From positions 186,001 through 250,000 of the forward strand of contig JAHDIF010000003.1 in NCBI GenBank assembly GCA_020630915.1: a DNA stretch of 64,000 nt, written 5' to 3'. A program made the position numbers and the translations under genes. This document shows positions 15,893-24,656 of this stretch, one piece after another. The notes below the pieces were generated by a model, which saw nothing but the letters and a program-made list of their open reading frames with translations, was not told the DNA's origin and did not search any database. Every line of letters begins with the position of its first letter. The first letter of the stretch is position 1. The stretch is from Dokdonia sp. (GTDB lineage: Bacteria; Bacteroidota; Bacteroidia; Flavobacteriales; Flavobacteriaceae).

Positions 15893-18808
15893 ATGAAGGA
15901 GCAGTTAAAGATTTTGTCCCAAAAGTTACAAGGAGAACTTCACTGGGATAATTTACATAAGACGATTTATGCGACAGATGCATCGGTGTACCGTATAATA
16001 CCGCTAGCGGTGGCTTTTCCTAAATGTGAAGAAGATATTGTGGTTTTGTGCGCTTTCGCGAAAGCAAACCAAATCTCCTTCATACCAAGAGCAGCGGGTA
16101 CTTCTCTTGCTGGTCAGGTAATTGGCAAGGGGATTGTGGTCGATGTGTCTCGTTATATGAATCAAGTACTATCCATAGATAACAGGACAATTCCTGAATG
16201 GGTGACAGTACAGCCTGGATTAGTTCGTGATGAATTGAATAGGTACTTAAAATCTTATGACGTTTATTTTGGCCCAAACACCTCGACATCTAACCGTGCT
16301 ACGCTAGGAGGGATGGTAGGAAATAACTCTAGTGGTACTACGTCTATAAGTGAGGGAACTACACGCGATTGGATACAGAAAATAAGAATGGTGCTATCTG
16401 ATGGTTCTGTTGTAGTTTTTGAAGATCTAACGATGGCAGAACTGGAGGAAAAGTGTGCTTTACAAACCTTAGAAGGCAAGATTTACAGGGATCTCATAGA
16501 AATGCTTACTCCTGAGGAAATACAACAAGAAATAAAAACTCAATTTCCTAAACGTAATTTACAGCCTCATAGATCTGTGATGCGTAGGAATACAGGCTAC
16601 GCACTGGATGAGCTATTAAGACTATCTCCATTTATTAAAGGAACTGATTTTAATTTATGTCCACTCATAGCAGGAAGTGAAGGTACACTTGGATTTATTA
16701 CAGAAATTACCACCTATGTAGAAGAGCTAGAATTAGTACAGACCACGAGTATGGTAGCCGTACATTTTGAAAGTATTCAAGAATGTATGGAGGCGGTAGT
16801 GCCTATTATGAAGCATCGCCCTGTGACGTGTGAGATGATGGATAAGATCATTTTAGACTGTACAAAAAGTAATAAAACGCAAATAGTAAATCGATTTTTT
16901 ATAGTGGGAGATCCTAAAGCTATTTTATTAGTTGAACTTAAAGGAATAAATGAAAATATACAGCAGTCTAATGCTCAAAAGCTCATAGATGAGCTTAAAG
17001 ATCACAATGTTGGATATGCATTTCCTATTTTGGTAAACGGTCAAATTAATCAAGCATTAGAACTGCGCAAAGCAGGTCTTGGATTGCTAGGAAATATTGT
17101 TGGTGATAAAAAAGCAGTGGCTTGTATTGAAGATACAGCAGTGGCTATAGAAGACCTCTCTGCCTATATTGCTGAGTTCTCTAAAATTATGGAGCGCTAC
17201 GAGCAACAAGCCGTTTACTATGCACATGCAGGGGCTGGAGAGATACACTTGCGCCCCATTCTTAATCTTAAGAAAGGAAAAGATGTACAACTTTTTAGAG
17301 AGATCACACAAGAGGTAGTCGACCTTGTTAAAAAGTATAAAGGCTCATTAAGTGGGGAGCACGGTGATGGTATCGTGCGATCGGAATTTATAGAACAGAT
17401 GGTAGGGCCTAAAGTGTATGCACTTTTTAGACAGGTTAAAACACTCTTTGATCCTTCTAATATTTTTAATCCAGGTAAGATTGTAAATCCTTTACCAATG
17501 GATCAAAATTTACGATACGAAGTAGACCGTATAGAGCCAGAAATCAAAACATTACTTGACTTTACAGAAGATCAAGGAATCCTGCGCAGCGCAGAAAAAT
17601 GCAATGGAAGCGGAGACTGCAGAAAATTACCTGCTGCAGGAGGCGCCATGTGTCCAAGTTATCGCGCTACTCGTGATGAAAAGGATACTACTAGAGCTAG
17701 AGCAAATGCGTTACGTGAAATACTTACTACGTCTCAAAAGTCTAATAAGTTTGATCATCCAGAACTTAAAGAGGTTTTTGATCTCTGTATAAGTTGTAAG
17801 GCTTGTGCTAGTGAGTGTCCTAGTAATGTAGACGTAGCCACACTAAAAGCAGAGTTTGAGTATCAGTATCAAAAGGAAAATGGGAGTTCAATTAGAACGA
17901 AGCTTTTTGCTCATAATACTAAAATTAATAGAATGGGAGCTCGTGCTCCTGGTATATATAATGGGCTTTTAAGCGCTACTTCAGGAATAGCAAAGCAGGT
18001 TTTAGGAATCGCTAGAAAGCGAAGTATCCCCAAACTCAACACTTTTAAACCTACTAAAGATTTACTCCAAAAAAAAGGTAAACAAGATAAAGAAGTAGTT
18101 CTTTATGTAGATGAGTTTAGTCAATATTTGGATGGACATATAGCAAACGATGCACACGTTTTACTCGTTAGTTTAGGATATAAAGTAATGCTGCTAGATA
18201 ACCTAGAGAGTGGAAGGGCTTACCTTTCCAAAGGGTTTTTAGATCAGGCCCAAACGCTTGCAAATAAGAATATCAAAAAGTTTAAAGAGTTGGACAATGA
18301 TAAAGTGATCGTTGGGATAGAACCTTCTGCCATCTTAAGTTTTAGAGATGAATACCTCAAACTCGCAGATGATAAAGAAGCTGCAAAAAAACTCGCAAAT
18401 CGCTCTTTTATAATAGAAGAGTTCTTACATCAAGAAATTAAAGAGGGTCATATCACCTCAGATTCTTTTACCGATGAACAACGCAAGGTAAAAATACACG
18501 GGCATTGCCACCAGAAGGCCTTATCATCTATAGAACATACATTTGCGATATTAAATCTACCTCGCAACTATACCCCAACGATCATTCCATCTGGTTGTTG
18601 CGGTATGGCAGGAAGTTTTGGTTATGAGAAAGAGCATTATGAGATCAGTATGCAAATAGGAGAACAAACTTTGTTTCCTGCGATACGTAAGGCATCAAGT
18701 GATGTGATTATAGCCGCAAATGGCACAAGTTGCAGACATCAGATTTTAGATGGCACTTCTCGCAAAGCACTGCATCCTATTTCTATTTTAAAAGAGGCCT
18801 TACTTTAA
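15893..18808 (+). CDS. FAD-linked oxidase / Fe-S oxidoreductase fusion (GlcD-GlcF or D-lactate dehydrogenase type)
   Basis: The 971-aa protein fuses a VAO-type flavin dehydrogenase to an Fe-S module. The FAD-binding part (residues about 35-220) has RAAGTSLAGQ and GPNTSTSNRATLGGM, and the FAD-oxidase C domain extends to about residue 535 (SGEHGDGIVRSEF, FDPSNIFNPGKIV). Two cysteine clusters follow (CNGSGDCRKLP with CPSY, and CISCKACASECP), then CCG-type motifs HGHCHQKAL and GCCGMAGSFGYEKEHYE. This architecture oxidises 2-hydroxyacids such as D-lactate or glycolate into the quinone pool. The palindrome at 16052 encodes CAFAKANQ in the FAD domain. Substrate choice is uncertain. Confidence 0.9.
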   Translation: MKEQLKILSQKLQGELHWDNLHKTIYATDASVYRIIPLAVAFPKCEEDIVVLCAFAKANQISFIPRAAGTSLAGQVIGKGIVVDVSRYMNQVLSIDNRTIPEWVTVQPGLVRDELNRYLKSYDVYFGPNTSTSNRATLGGMVGNNSSGTTSISEGTTRDWIQKIRMVLSDGSVVVFEDLTMAELEEKCALQTLEGKIYRDLIEMLTPEEIQQEIKTQFPKRNLQPHRSVMRRNTGYALDELLRLSPFIKGTDFNLCPLIAGSEGTLGFITEITTYVEELELVQTTSMVAVHFESIQECMEAVVPIMKHRPVTCEMMDKIILDCTKSNKTQIVNRFFIVGDPKAILLVELKGINENIQQSNAQKLIDELKDHNVGYAFPILVNGQINQALELRKAGLGLLGNIVGDKKAVACIEDTAVAIEDLSAYIAEFSKIMERYEQQAVYYAHAGAGEIHLRPILNLKKGKDVQLFREITQEVVDLVKKYKGSLSGEHGDGIVRSEFIEQMVGPKVYALFRQVKTLFDPSNIFNPGKIVNPLPMDQNLRYEVDRIEPEIKTLLDFTEDQGILRSAEKCNGSGDCRKLPAAGGAMCPSYRATRDEKDTTRARANALREILTTSQKSNKFDHPELKEVFDLCISCKACASECPSNVDVATLKAEFEYQYQKENGSSIRTKLFAHNTKINRMGARAPGIYNGLLSATSGIAKQVLGIARKRSIPKLNTFKPTKDLLQKKGKQDKEVVLYVDEFSQYLDGHIANDAHVLLVSLGYKVMLLDNLESGRAYLSKGFLDQAQTLANKNIKKFKELDNDKVIVGIEPSAILSFRDEYLKLADDKEAAKKLANRSFIIEEFLHQEIKEGHITSDSFTDEQRKVKIHGHCHQKALSSIEHTFAILNLPRNYTPTIIPSGCCGMAGSFGYEKEHYEISMQIGEQTLFPAIRKASSDVIIAANGTSCRHQILDGTSRKALHPISILKEALL
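16052..16065. repeat. 14-bp palindrome GCTTTCGCGAAAGC
   Basis: Exact copy inside the FAD/Fe-S fusion gene, read as Ala-Phe-Ala-Lys-Ala just before the conserved RAAGTS motif. Confidence 0.95.
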
Positions 18809-18974
18809 CCAGATTATGCAAAAGAAAATCTATTCCGTTTTGAAACATCCTCAAAATAGACCGCTACGCTGCATATTTGAGTATCACTATAGCGGTGCTA
18901 TTCCAAAACTAAGAAAATATGCTATTTTATTGCTGTTTCAAAACTCATCACGAAGTTCTATTGTATAATCCTGG
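18809..18974. mobile_element. MITE-like inverted-repeat element, about 166 bp
   Basis: The segment begins CCAGATTATgCA and ends with the complement of CCAGGATTATaCA. It is flanked by the direct repeat TTTAA (18804-18808 and 18975-18979). Inside, 18837-18859 pairs with 18922-18944 (11 bp perfect, 5-base internal mismatch, 7 bp perfect), and ACCGCTA (18860-18866) pairs with TAGCGGT (18890-18896). It codes for nothing. It lies exactly between two convergent genes, so a bidirectional terminator is an alternative reading. Confidence 0.45.
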
Positions 18975-18975
18975 T

Positions 18976-19842
18976 TTAATCATCTGCTGCGACCTCATAA
19001 CTAACGATAAGTTGTTGAGAGCTACCATTACCTGTTTGTGGAAAAGGTAGTGTAATACCAAAAGGAGAAAGGTCTACGAATTCATAATTAAAAGAGAAGT
19101 CAGAGGCTACCAAACCTACATTTTGTGCATACATATTCTCTATTACCGCGATATCTTGTGCTTCTAGTATGGTAACTGGAATTCCGATTATAGTTGCCGT
19201 TATAGTCGTGTTTATAAGTAAGTTTCCTTTTATTACTTGATTAAATGTATTTCCATTAATAGTCACATTTTGATCTATCCCAGCACTATAAGTAGAGGCT
19301 GCAGTGGTTATTGTTACAGGGATATTATCTATATCTTGAGTAACCGTTTGTTCTACTTGATCTAGAAGGATTCCAGCGGCAACAGTCTCATCATAAAGAG
19401 TTATTAGAGGTATCTCTATAGTTATTTCATTAATATCATCTATGGGAAATACAAGGCTTCCTGTAAATTCTAAAACGGCATCAATTTCTCTTAGTCCACC
19501 AGTACTAAAGAGCCCTGTCATAAATCCACCATTGCCCATATTTACTTCTAGATCTGTAAAAGTGTCATTATTTATAACAACATCACCTACCACCACTAGA
19601 GTGTCTTGAGTAGTTTCATTCATAGATGTGGTACTCTCATAATTCCATTGATCACCTTGGGTACGAGAGAAATAGGAGTTAGGTGTTACGGTATCAGTAG
19701 TATCTGTGGTATCATCTGTAGAACTATCTGTGTTATCAGTTTGATTGGTATCATTCGTACTGTCTGCTACGTCATCATTTGTGCTACAGGTTATAAATAG
19801 AAAGCAAGTTGCAATAATTAGAAAGGTGAAGTATTTTTTCAT
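18976..19842 (-). CDS. Lipoprotein of unknown function with Thr/Asp-rich linker
   Basis: The 288-aa protein starts at the ATG whose product is MKKYFTFLIIATCFLFITCS, a lipoprotein signal peptide with the lipid Cys near residue 19; a longer frame upstream has no signal function. A low-complexity tether of Thr, Asp, Asn and Ser (about residues 20-50) follows, then a beta-rich domain beginning NSYFSRTQGDQWNYEST. The latter resembles exported lipoproteins seen only in Bacteroidota, but I cannot name the family. Its stop codon lies in the right-hand TTTAA flank of the MITE-like element. Confidence 0.72.
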   Translation of the reverse strand: MKKYFTFLIIATCFLFITCSTNDDVADSTNDTNQTDNTDSSTDDTTDTTDTVTPNSYFSRTQGDQWNYESTTSMNETTQDTLVVVGDVVINNDTFTDLEVNMGNGGFMTGLFSTGGLREIDAVLEFTGSLVFPIDDINEITIEIPLITLYDETVAAGILLDQVEQTVTQDIDNIPVTITTAASTYSAGIDQNVTINGNTFNQVIKGNLLINTTITATIIGIPVTILEAQDIAVIENMYAQNVGLVASDFSFNYEFVDLSPFGITLPFPQTGNGSSQQLIVSYEVAADD

Positions 19843-19908
19843 TACTAGGTATGAATTATTATATGAAAGCCTACTCAAATATATCAATTTTGAAGTTGTA
19901 AGTTTTAG

Positions 19909-19916
19909 TACCTTTG
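19909..19916 (+). promoter_or_regulatory. Putative promoter -7 element TACCTTTG for aroC
   Basis: TACCTTTG fits TAnnTTTG and lies 15 bases before the aroC ATG. A TTTG at 19889-19892 is 16 bases upstream, slightly short of the usual -33 spacing. Confidence 0.5.
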
Positions 19917-19931
19917 TTTTAAAACCTTTTT

Positions 19932-20996
19932 ATGGCAGGAAATAGCTACGGAACGCTTTTTAAACTCACCACTTTTGGCGAATCTCACGGTAAGGCAATA
20001 GGTGGGATTATAGACGGCTGTCCAGCTGGTTTAGATGTAGATTTTGACTTTGTTCAATCTGAACTGGATAGACGCAAGCCAGGACAATCTAAAATTGTTA
20101 CGCAACGCAAAGAGCCAGATACGGTGGATTTCTTATCGGGTATTTTTGAAGGAAAAACGACTGGCACCCCTATTGGTTTTGAGATTGTTAATACCAATCA
20201 AAAATCTAAGGATTATTCCCATATAAAAGATACATACAGACCAAGTCATGCAGATTATACGTATGCCCAGAAGTATGGTAATCGTGATTATAGAGGCGGT
20301 GGCAGATCGTCTGCTAGAGAAACAGCAAGTAGGGTAGTAGCAGGAGCTATTGCTAAGCAAATGCTAGGCGATATGAAAATTACGGCATATGTTTCGGCAG
20401 TAGGAGATTTGGTTTCTGATATTCCATATCAAGTACTAGACTTCTCTGTAATTGAGAGCAATGATGTGAGGTGTGCCGATAGCGCTTTCGCGAAAGCGTG
20501 TGAAGAAAGAATTAAAGCGATACGTAAAGAAGGTGATACCATAGGCGGTGTGGTAAGCTGTGTTATTCAAAATGTACCCATAGGTTTAGGTGAACCGGTT
20601 TTTGATAAATTACATGCAGAATTAGGAAAGGCCATGTTGTCCATAAATGCCGTTAAAGGTTTTGAATATGGTAGTGGCTTTACTGGCGCTCAGATGAAGG
20701 GAAGCGATCATAATGATCTTTTTAATGAAGATGGATCTACTGTTACAAATATGAGTGGTGGAGTACAAGGTGGGATTTCTAACGGCATGGATATTTATTT
20801 TAACGTAGCCTTCAAGCCAGTTGCTACCGTCATGCAAAAGCAACCTGCGCTGCAAAGCGATGGTGCCATTACTGAGATGCAAGGTAAAGGACGTCACGAC
20901 CCTTGTGTAGTGCCTAGAGCTGTGCCTATTGTAGAGGCAATGGCTGCGCTCGTTATGGCAGATTTTGTGCTACGAGATAAATCTATTAGATTGTAA
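19932..20996 (+). CDS. aroC: Chorismate synthase
   Basis: AroC converts 5-enolpyruvylshikimate-3-phosphate to chorismate with reduced FMN, the last step of the shikimate pathway. The 354-aa sequence has all family signatures: [18 protein letters not shown], the [29 protein letters not shown] block and [18 protein letters not shown] near the C-terminus. It is full length. The palindrome at 20484 encodes [10 protein letters not shown] in a variable helix just before [10 protein letters not shown]. It stands alone between a divergent lipoprotein and a symporter gene. Confidence 0.98.
   Translation: MAGNSYGTLFKLTTFGESHGKAIGGIIDGCPAGLDVDFDFVQSELDRRKPGQSKIVTQRKEPDTVDFLSGIFEGKTTGTPIGFEIVNTNQKSKDYSHIKDTYRPSHADYTYAQKYGNRDYRGGGRSSARETASRVVAGAIAKQMLGDMKITAYVSAVGDLVSDIPYQVLDFSVIESNDVRCADSAFAKACEERIKAIRKEGDTIGGVVSCVIQNVPIGLGEPVFDKLHAELGKAMLSINAVKGFEYGSGFTGAQMKGSDHNDLFNEDGSTVTNMSGGVQGGISNGMDIYFNVAFKPVATVMQKQPALQSDGAITEMQGKGRHDPCVVPRAVPIVEAMAALVMADFVLRDKSIRL
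20484..20497. repeat. 14-bp palindrome GCTTTCGCGAAAGC
   Basis: Exact copy inside aroC, read as Ala-Phe-Ala-Lys-Ala. Confidence 0.95.
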
Positions 20997-21065
20997 GTTT
21001 TTAACTATAAATCATACATTAAATAGGTGTGTTTCTTATCCTATTTGACTTTAATAACAGCATAT

Positions 21066-22391
21066 ATGAAGAAGTTAGCATTGCATTGGAAAATATTGAT
21101 CGGGATGTTACTCGGTATTTTATTCGGGTTTATTATGACTCAAATAGAGGGAGGAGTGAGTTTTGTGGGAGATTGGATCAAACCTCTAGGAACAATTTTC
21201 GTAAAAATGCTCAAGTTAATCGCCATTCCTTTGATACTAGCTTCCTTAATAAAAGGTATTTCTGATCTTAAGGATATTTCTAAATTTAGAAATATTGGAT
21301 TGAGAACTATGCTCACGTACATAGGAACGACTGTTATTGCTATTACCATTGGTCTTGTGCTTGTAAATATCATGCAACCGGGAAACGGGGTGTCTGAAGA
21401 AACTATCAAACAGTTAACAGAAACCTATGCAAATGATAGCGGTGTTACTGGTAAGATAAGTGAGGCGAGTAAACAACAATCCTCTGGGCCACTTCAATTT
21501 TTGCAAGATATGGTGCCAGACAACGCCTTTAAAGCATTTAGCGATAATGGCTCTATGTTACAGGTAATTTTCTTTACCATTCTTTTTGGGATTGCGATGC
21601 TCTTAATAGGAGAAAAGAAAGCGGAGCCTATTAAAAGAATTTTTGATTCCTTAAATGATGTTATTTTAAAAATTGTTGATATTATTATGCTTACAGCTCC
21701 TTATGCAGTGTTTGCATTGCTTGCAAATGTTGTTGTGAGTTCCGGTGATCCAGATTTGTTACTGGCATTATTAAAGTATGCTGGAACTGTAGTTTTAGGA
21801 CTGGCATTAATGATAGGTTTTTATATGGTTCTTATCTCTGTTTTTACAAAGAAAAACCCAATGTGGGTATTAAAACAATTAAGCCCTGCACAATTACTAG
21901 CTTTTTCTACAAGTTCTAGTGCAGCTACACTACCAGTAACTATGGAACGTGTAGAGGAACATATAGGTGTAGACAAAGAAGTTTCCAGTTTTGTATTGCC
22001 CGTAGGAGCTACTATTAATATGGATGGAACGAGTCTGTATCAAGCTGTCGCTGCTGTTTTTATTTCTCAAGCACTTGGTTTTGAACTTACTATTGGAGCA
22101 CAACTTACGATCGTTTTGACAGCGCTTCTTGCCTCTATTGGGAGTGCTGCGGTGCCAGGTGCTGGTATGGTGATGCTAGTAATTGTATTAGAATCAATTA
22201 ACTTCCCTTCTGAATTGCTTGCAATAGGTCTGGCTCTTATTTTTGCAGTAGATAGACCTCTAGATATGTGCCGTACCGTCGTAAATGTAACAGGTGATGC
22301 CACAGTATCTATGCTCGTTGCTAAATCTGTTGGAAAACTGGGAGATCCTAAACCTAAAAATTGGGATGATCATTATGATGAGGTCAAGTAA
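21066..22391 (+). CDS. Dicarboxylate/amino acid:cation symporter (DAACS family)
   Basis: The 441-aa membrane protein is a GltP/GltPh-type sodium- or proton-coupled carrier for glutamate, aspartate or C4-dicarboxylates. Eight hydrophobic segments can be followed. The family signatures are clear: the serine-rich hairpin AFSTSSSAATLPVT, then the unwound segment GATINMDGTSLYQAV, and the C-terminal DRPLDMCRTVVNVTGDA. I start at ATG 21066 (MKKLALHWKILIG); codons upstream to 21027 add a non-conserved stretch. The substrate cannot be decided by eye. Confidence 0.93.
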   Translation: MKKLALHWKILIGMLLGILFGFIMTQIEGGVSFVGDWIKPLGTIFVKMLKLIAIPLILASLIKGISDLKDISKFRNIGLRTMLTYIGTTVIAITIGLVLVNIMQPGNGVSEETIKQLTETYANDSGVTGKISEASKQQSSGPLQFLQDMVPDNAFKAFSDNGSMLQVIFFTILFGIAMLLIGEKKAEPIKRIFDSLNDVILKIVDIIMLTAPYAVFALLANVVVSSGDPDLLLALLKYAGTVVLGLALMIGFYMVLISVFTKKNPMWVLKQLSPAQLLAFSTSSSAATLPVTMERVEEHIGVDKEVSSFVLPVGATINMDGTSLYQAVAAVFISQALGFELTIGAQLTIVLTALLASIGSAAVPGAGMVMLVIVLESINFPSELLAIGLALIFAVDRPLDMCRTVVNVTGDATVSMLVAKSVGKLGDPKPKNWDDHYDEVK

Positions 22392-22520
22392 TTAATTGAA
22401 TAGGTTTTACACCTTTTTATTAGGCGTTTGAGTTTGTTTTAATATTTGGATAAAGCTTAGTTTATATAAATGTTTTAATTTTATATCTGCAGAATTATAA
22501 ACACTCGTAAAAAAAATACA

Positions 22521-23621
22521 ATGAGGATATTGGTTGCTATTTTGTTATTATGCCTGGGAGTGCAAGCACAAGTAGGAATCAATACAACGACTCCAAGTGA
22601 GGCAACTGTTCTTGAAGTAGCAAGTACTAGAAATAATACTGATTACGGTGGTTTTATGCCTCCAAGGGTATCAGCAGCACAAAGAGATGCTATTCCTGTT
22701 ACGACTGCAGATGATGGTTTGCTTATTTTTTTACAAGAAGGATCAGAACGCTGTGTTCAAATTTATGATGGCGTTGTTGGCGCCTGGAAAAATGTATATT
22801 GTATGCCTGTCAATGCTGCGCCTGTAGCATCTAATGCACAATTTACAGGAACTTTAGATCTAGGAGAATCACTTACAGCCTCTTTTACATATACCGATCC
22901 AGAGGGCGATACAGCTGGAGCTCATATTTATACCTGGTATCGCGCAGATGACACTTCTGGAACAAACCAAACTCAGATACAAACGGGCACGGGCAGTACT
23001 TATTCCTTGACATTAGCAGATGTTGGATCATACATAGCTGTAGAGGTAATTCCTGTAGCAGTTACTGGAAGTTCTCCGGGTGTTGCATCTACCTCTAGTT
23101 TTAATGGACCCGTATTTGATCCTGCTATTGTGCCTTGGATAAATGAAATTCATTATGATGATGTAGACGCAGACGAAGAAGAGGGTGTTGAAATTGCAGG
23201 CCCCGCGGGATTGGATTTAAGCGATTACACCTTAGTTTTTTACAATGGTCTAAATAATCAAGTATACGACTCATTAACCCTATCAGGATTAATTGATAAT
23301 GAATCCAATGGTTTTGGGGCTGTCTGGTTTGATAGAGCGGGGATACAGAATGGTAGCCCTGATGGAATTGCATTAGTGGACAATACAACAAATACAGTAC
23401 TCGAGTTTATCAGTTATGAGGGTAGCTTTACTGCTGCAGATGGAGCTGCTAACGGGCAGACATCTTTTGATATAGGTGTTTCTGAAACAAATAGTACTCC
23501 CAATGGATCTACTTTACAACTTGTAGGAGGCCCTGGAAATCAACCTGGAGATTTTTCTTGGACAGGTCCTGTAGCTCATTCAAGAGGAGATTTGAATAAT
23601 GGTCAGACAATTATCAATTAG
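22521..23621 (+). CDS. Exported protein with lamin-tail-like domain
   Basis: The 366-aa protein has a signal peptide (ILVAILLLCLGVQAQ) and then a module VGINTTTPSEATVLEVAST to GFMPPRVSAAQRDAIPV, which is shared with the next gene. A central Ig-like region (ASFTYTDPEGDTAGAHIYTWY) follows, and from about residue 205 a lamin-tail-like fold begins: WINEIHYDDVDADEEEGVEI with LSDYTLVFYNG. Lamin-tail domains occur on bacterial surface nucleases and adhesins. No type IX sorting domain is evident. Six bases separate it from the next gene, so the two are cotranscribed. Function unknown. Confidence 0.75.
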   Translation: MRILVAILLLCLGVQAQVGINTTTPSEATVLEVASTRNNTDYGGFMPPRVSAAQRDAIPVTTADDGLLIFLQEGSERCVQIYDGVVGAWKNVYCMPVNAAPVASNAQFTGTLDLGESLTASFTYTDPEGDTAGAHIYTWYRADDTSGTNQTQIQTGTGSTYSLTLADVGSYIAVEVIPVAVTGSSPGVASTSSFNGPVFDPAIVPWINEIHYDDVDADEEEGVEIAGPAGLDLSDYTLVFYNGLNNQVYDSLTLSGLIDNESNGFGAVWFDRAGIQNGSPDGIALVDNTTNTVLEFISYEGSFTAADGAANGQTSFDIGVSETNSTPNGSTLQLVGGPGNQPGDFSWTGPVAHSRGDLNNGQTIIN

Positions 23622-23627
23622 AAAAAA

Positions 23628-24572
23628 ATGAGAGTGTTTTTTTCATTAGTAATGGTTAGTTTCTCTTTAAGTCTCAATGCTCAGGTAGGCATAGGTACTA
23701 CCGCTCCAAGTAGTGCCGCTGTGTTACATTTAGAAGCTCTTAACCCTGTCACCACAAATTATGGAGGATTTTTAATGCCCGTTGTTACAGAAGCTCAGCA
23801 AGCCGTAATACCTGTATCTACCTCAGATAATACAGATGATGGTTTAATGGTTTATGTGTCGGATCCCATATCTGGAAAAAGATGTTGGGATGTTTATGAC
23901 GGTCAAGACCACATCTGGAGGAGTATTAATTGTAATAATCTCAATTGTACTGGAGAAATTCTATATCAAGAAAATTTTGATAGCTATGTAGATGGCTCAG
24001 GAGTATCTGGAATTAGTTCGGTAGGGGGTGACTATCCTTCAGGAGTTGCAAATTGGTCACTCACTTCTTTTGAAAGTTTTGGATCATCCATGCCAGATTT
24101 GCCTGGCACATTAGTAGATGGAAACGATTATGCTCATACGTCAGGAGGAGAATTAGAATTTAGAGATACTAATGGAGCATTTCAATTTTTGACATCTGCA
24201 ATTGCCATAAGTGGATATAATAATATCCAAATAAGTGTAGATGTAAGAGCGACGGGGGTTTTTGAATATATACCCACAGATCATAAGAACGATTACAATT
24301 GCGGTGTTGATGAGTCAGATTTTATAGATATAGCATATTCTCTAGATAATGGAAGTACTTTTATTGAGCTACCTAATTATTCATCTTTGGGAACCAATAA
24401 TCATACTATAGTTTTTGATACTGCAACAGTAGGCTTAGGAAGTGATGGAAATCCCGTGTCGGTAACTCAAGGTGGTATATCAGGAAATACAATGATCGTT
24501 AGGATATTAGTACAAAACTGGGCAGACGGTGAGCGTATTTTTATTGACAATATTTTAGTAAGTTGTAATTAA
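23628..24572 (+). CDS. Exported protein sharing the N-terminal module of its neighbour
   Basis: The 314-aa protein has a signal peptide ending SLNAQ and then VGIGTTAPSSAAVLHLEAL to GGFLMPVVTEAQQAVIPV, clearly paralogous to the first 90 residues of the preceding gene, including a CWDVYDGQDHIWRSINC counterpart of CVQIYDGVVGAWKNVYC. The rest differs: from about residue 112 (GEILYQENFDSYVDGSGVSG) it looks like a carbohydrate- or ligand-binding beta-sandwich (VANWSLTSFESFGSS, ISVDVRATGVFEYIP). It is a tandem duplication followed by replacement of the C-terminus. Function unknown. Confidence 0.74.
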   Translation: MRVFFSLVMVSFSLSLNAQVGIGTTAPSSAAVLHLEALNPVTTNYGGFLMPVVTEAQQAVIPVSTSDNTDDGLMVYVSDPISGKRCWDVYDGQDHIWRSINCNNLNCTGEILYQENFDSYVDGSGVSGISSVGGDYPSGVANWSLTSFESFGSSMPDLPGTLVDGNDYAHTSGGELEFRDTNGAFQFLTSAIAISGYNNIQISVDVRATGVFEYIPTDHKNDYNCGVDESDFIDIAYSLDNGSTFIELPNYSSLGTNNHTIVFDTATVGLGSDGNPVSVTQGGISGNTMIVRILVQNWADGERIFIDNILVSCN

Positions 24573-24656
24573 TCATTGATCTTTATAACTTACATTATTC
24601 GTTACGAGGATAGCTATTCTCTTCTTTTGATTACTCGATTATACAAAAATTAGATT

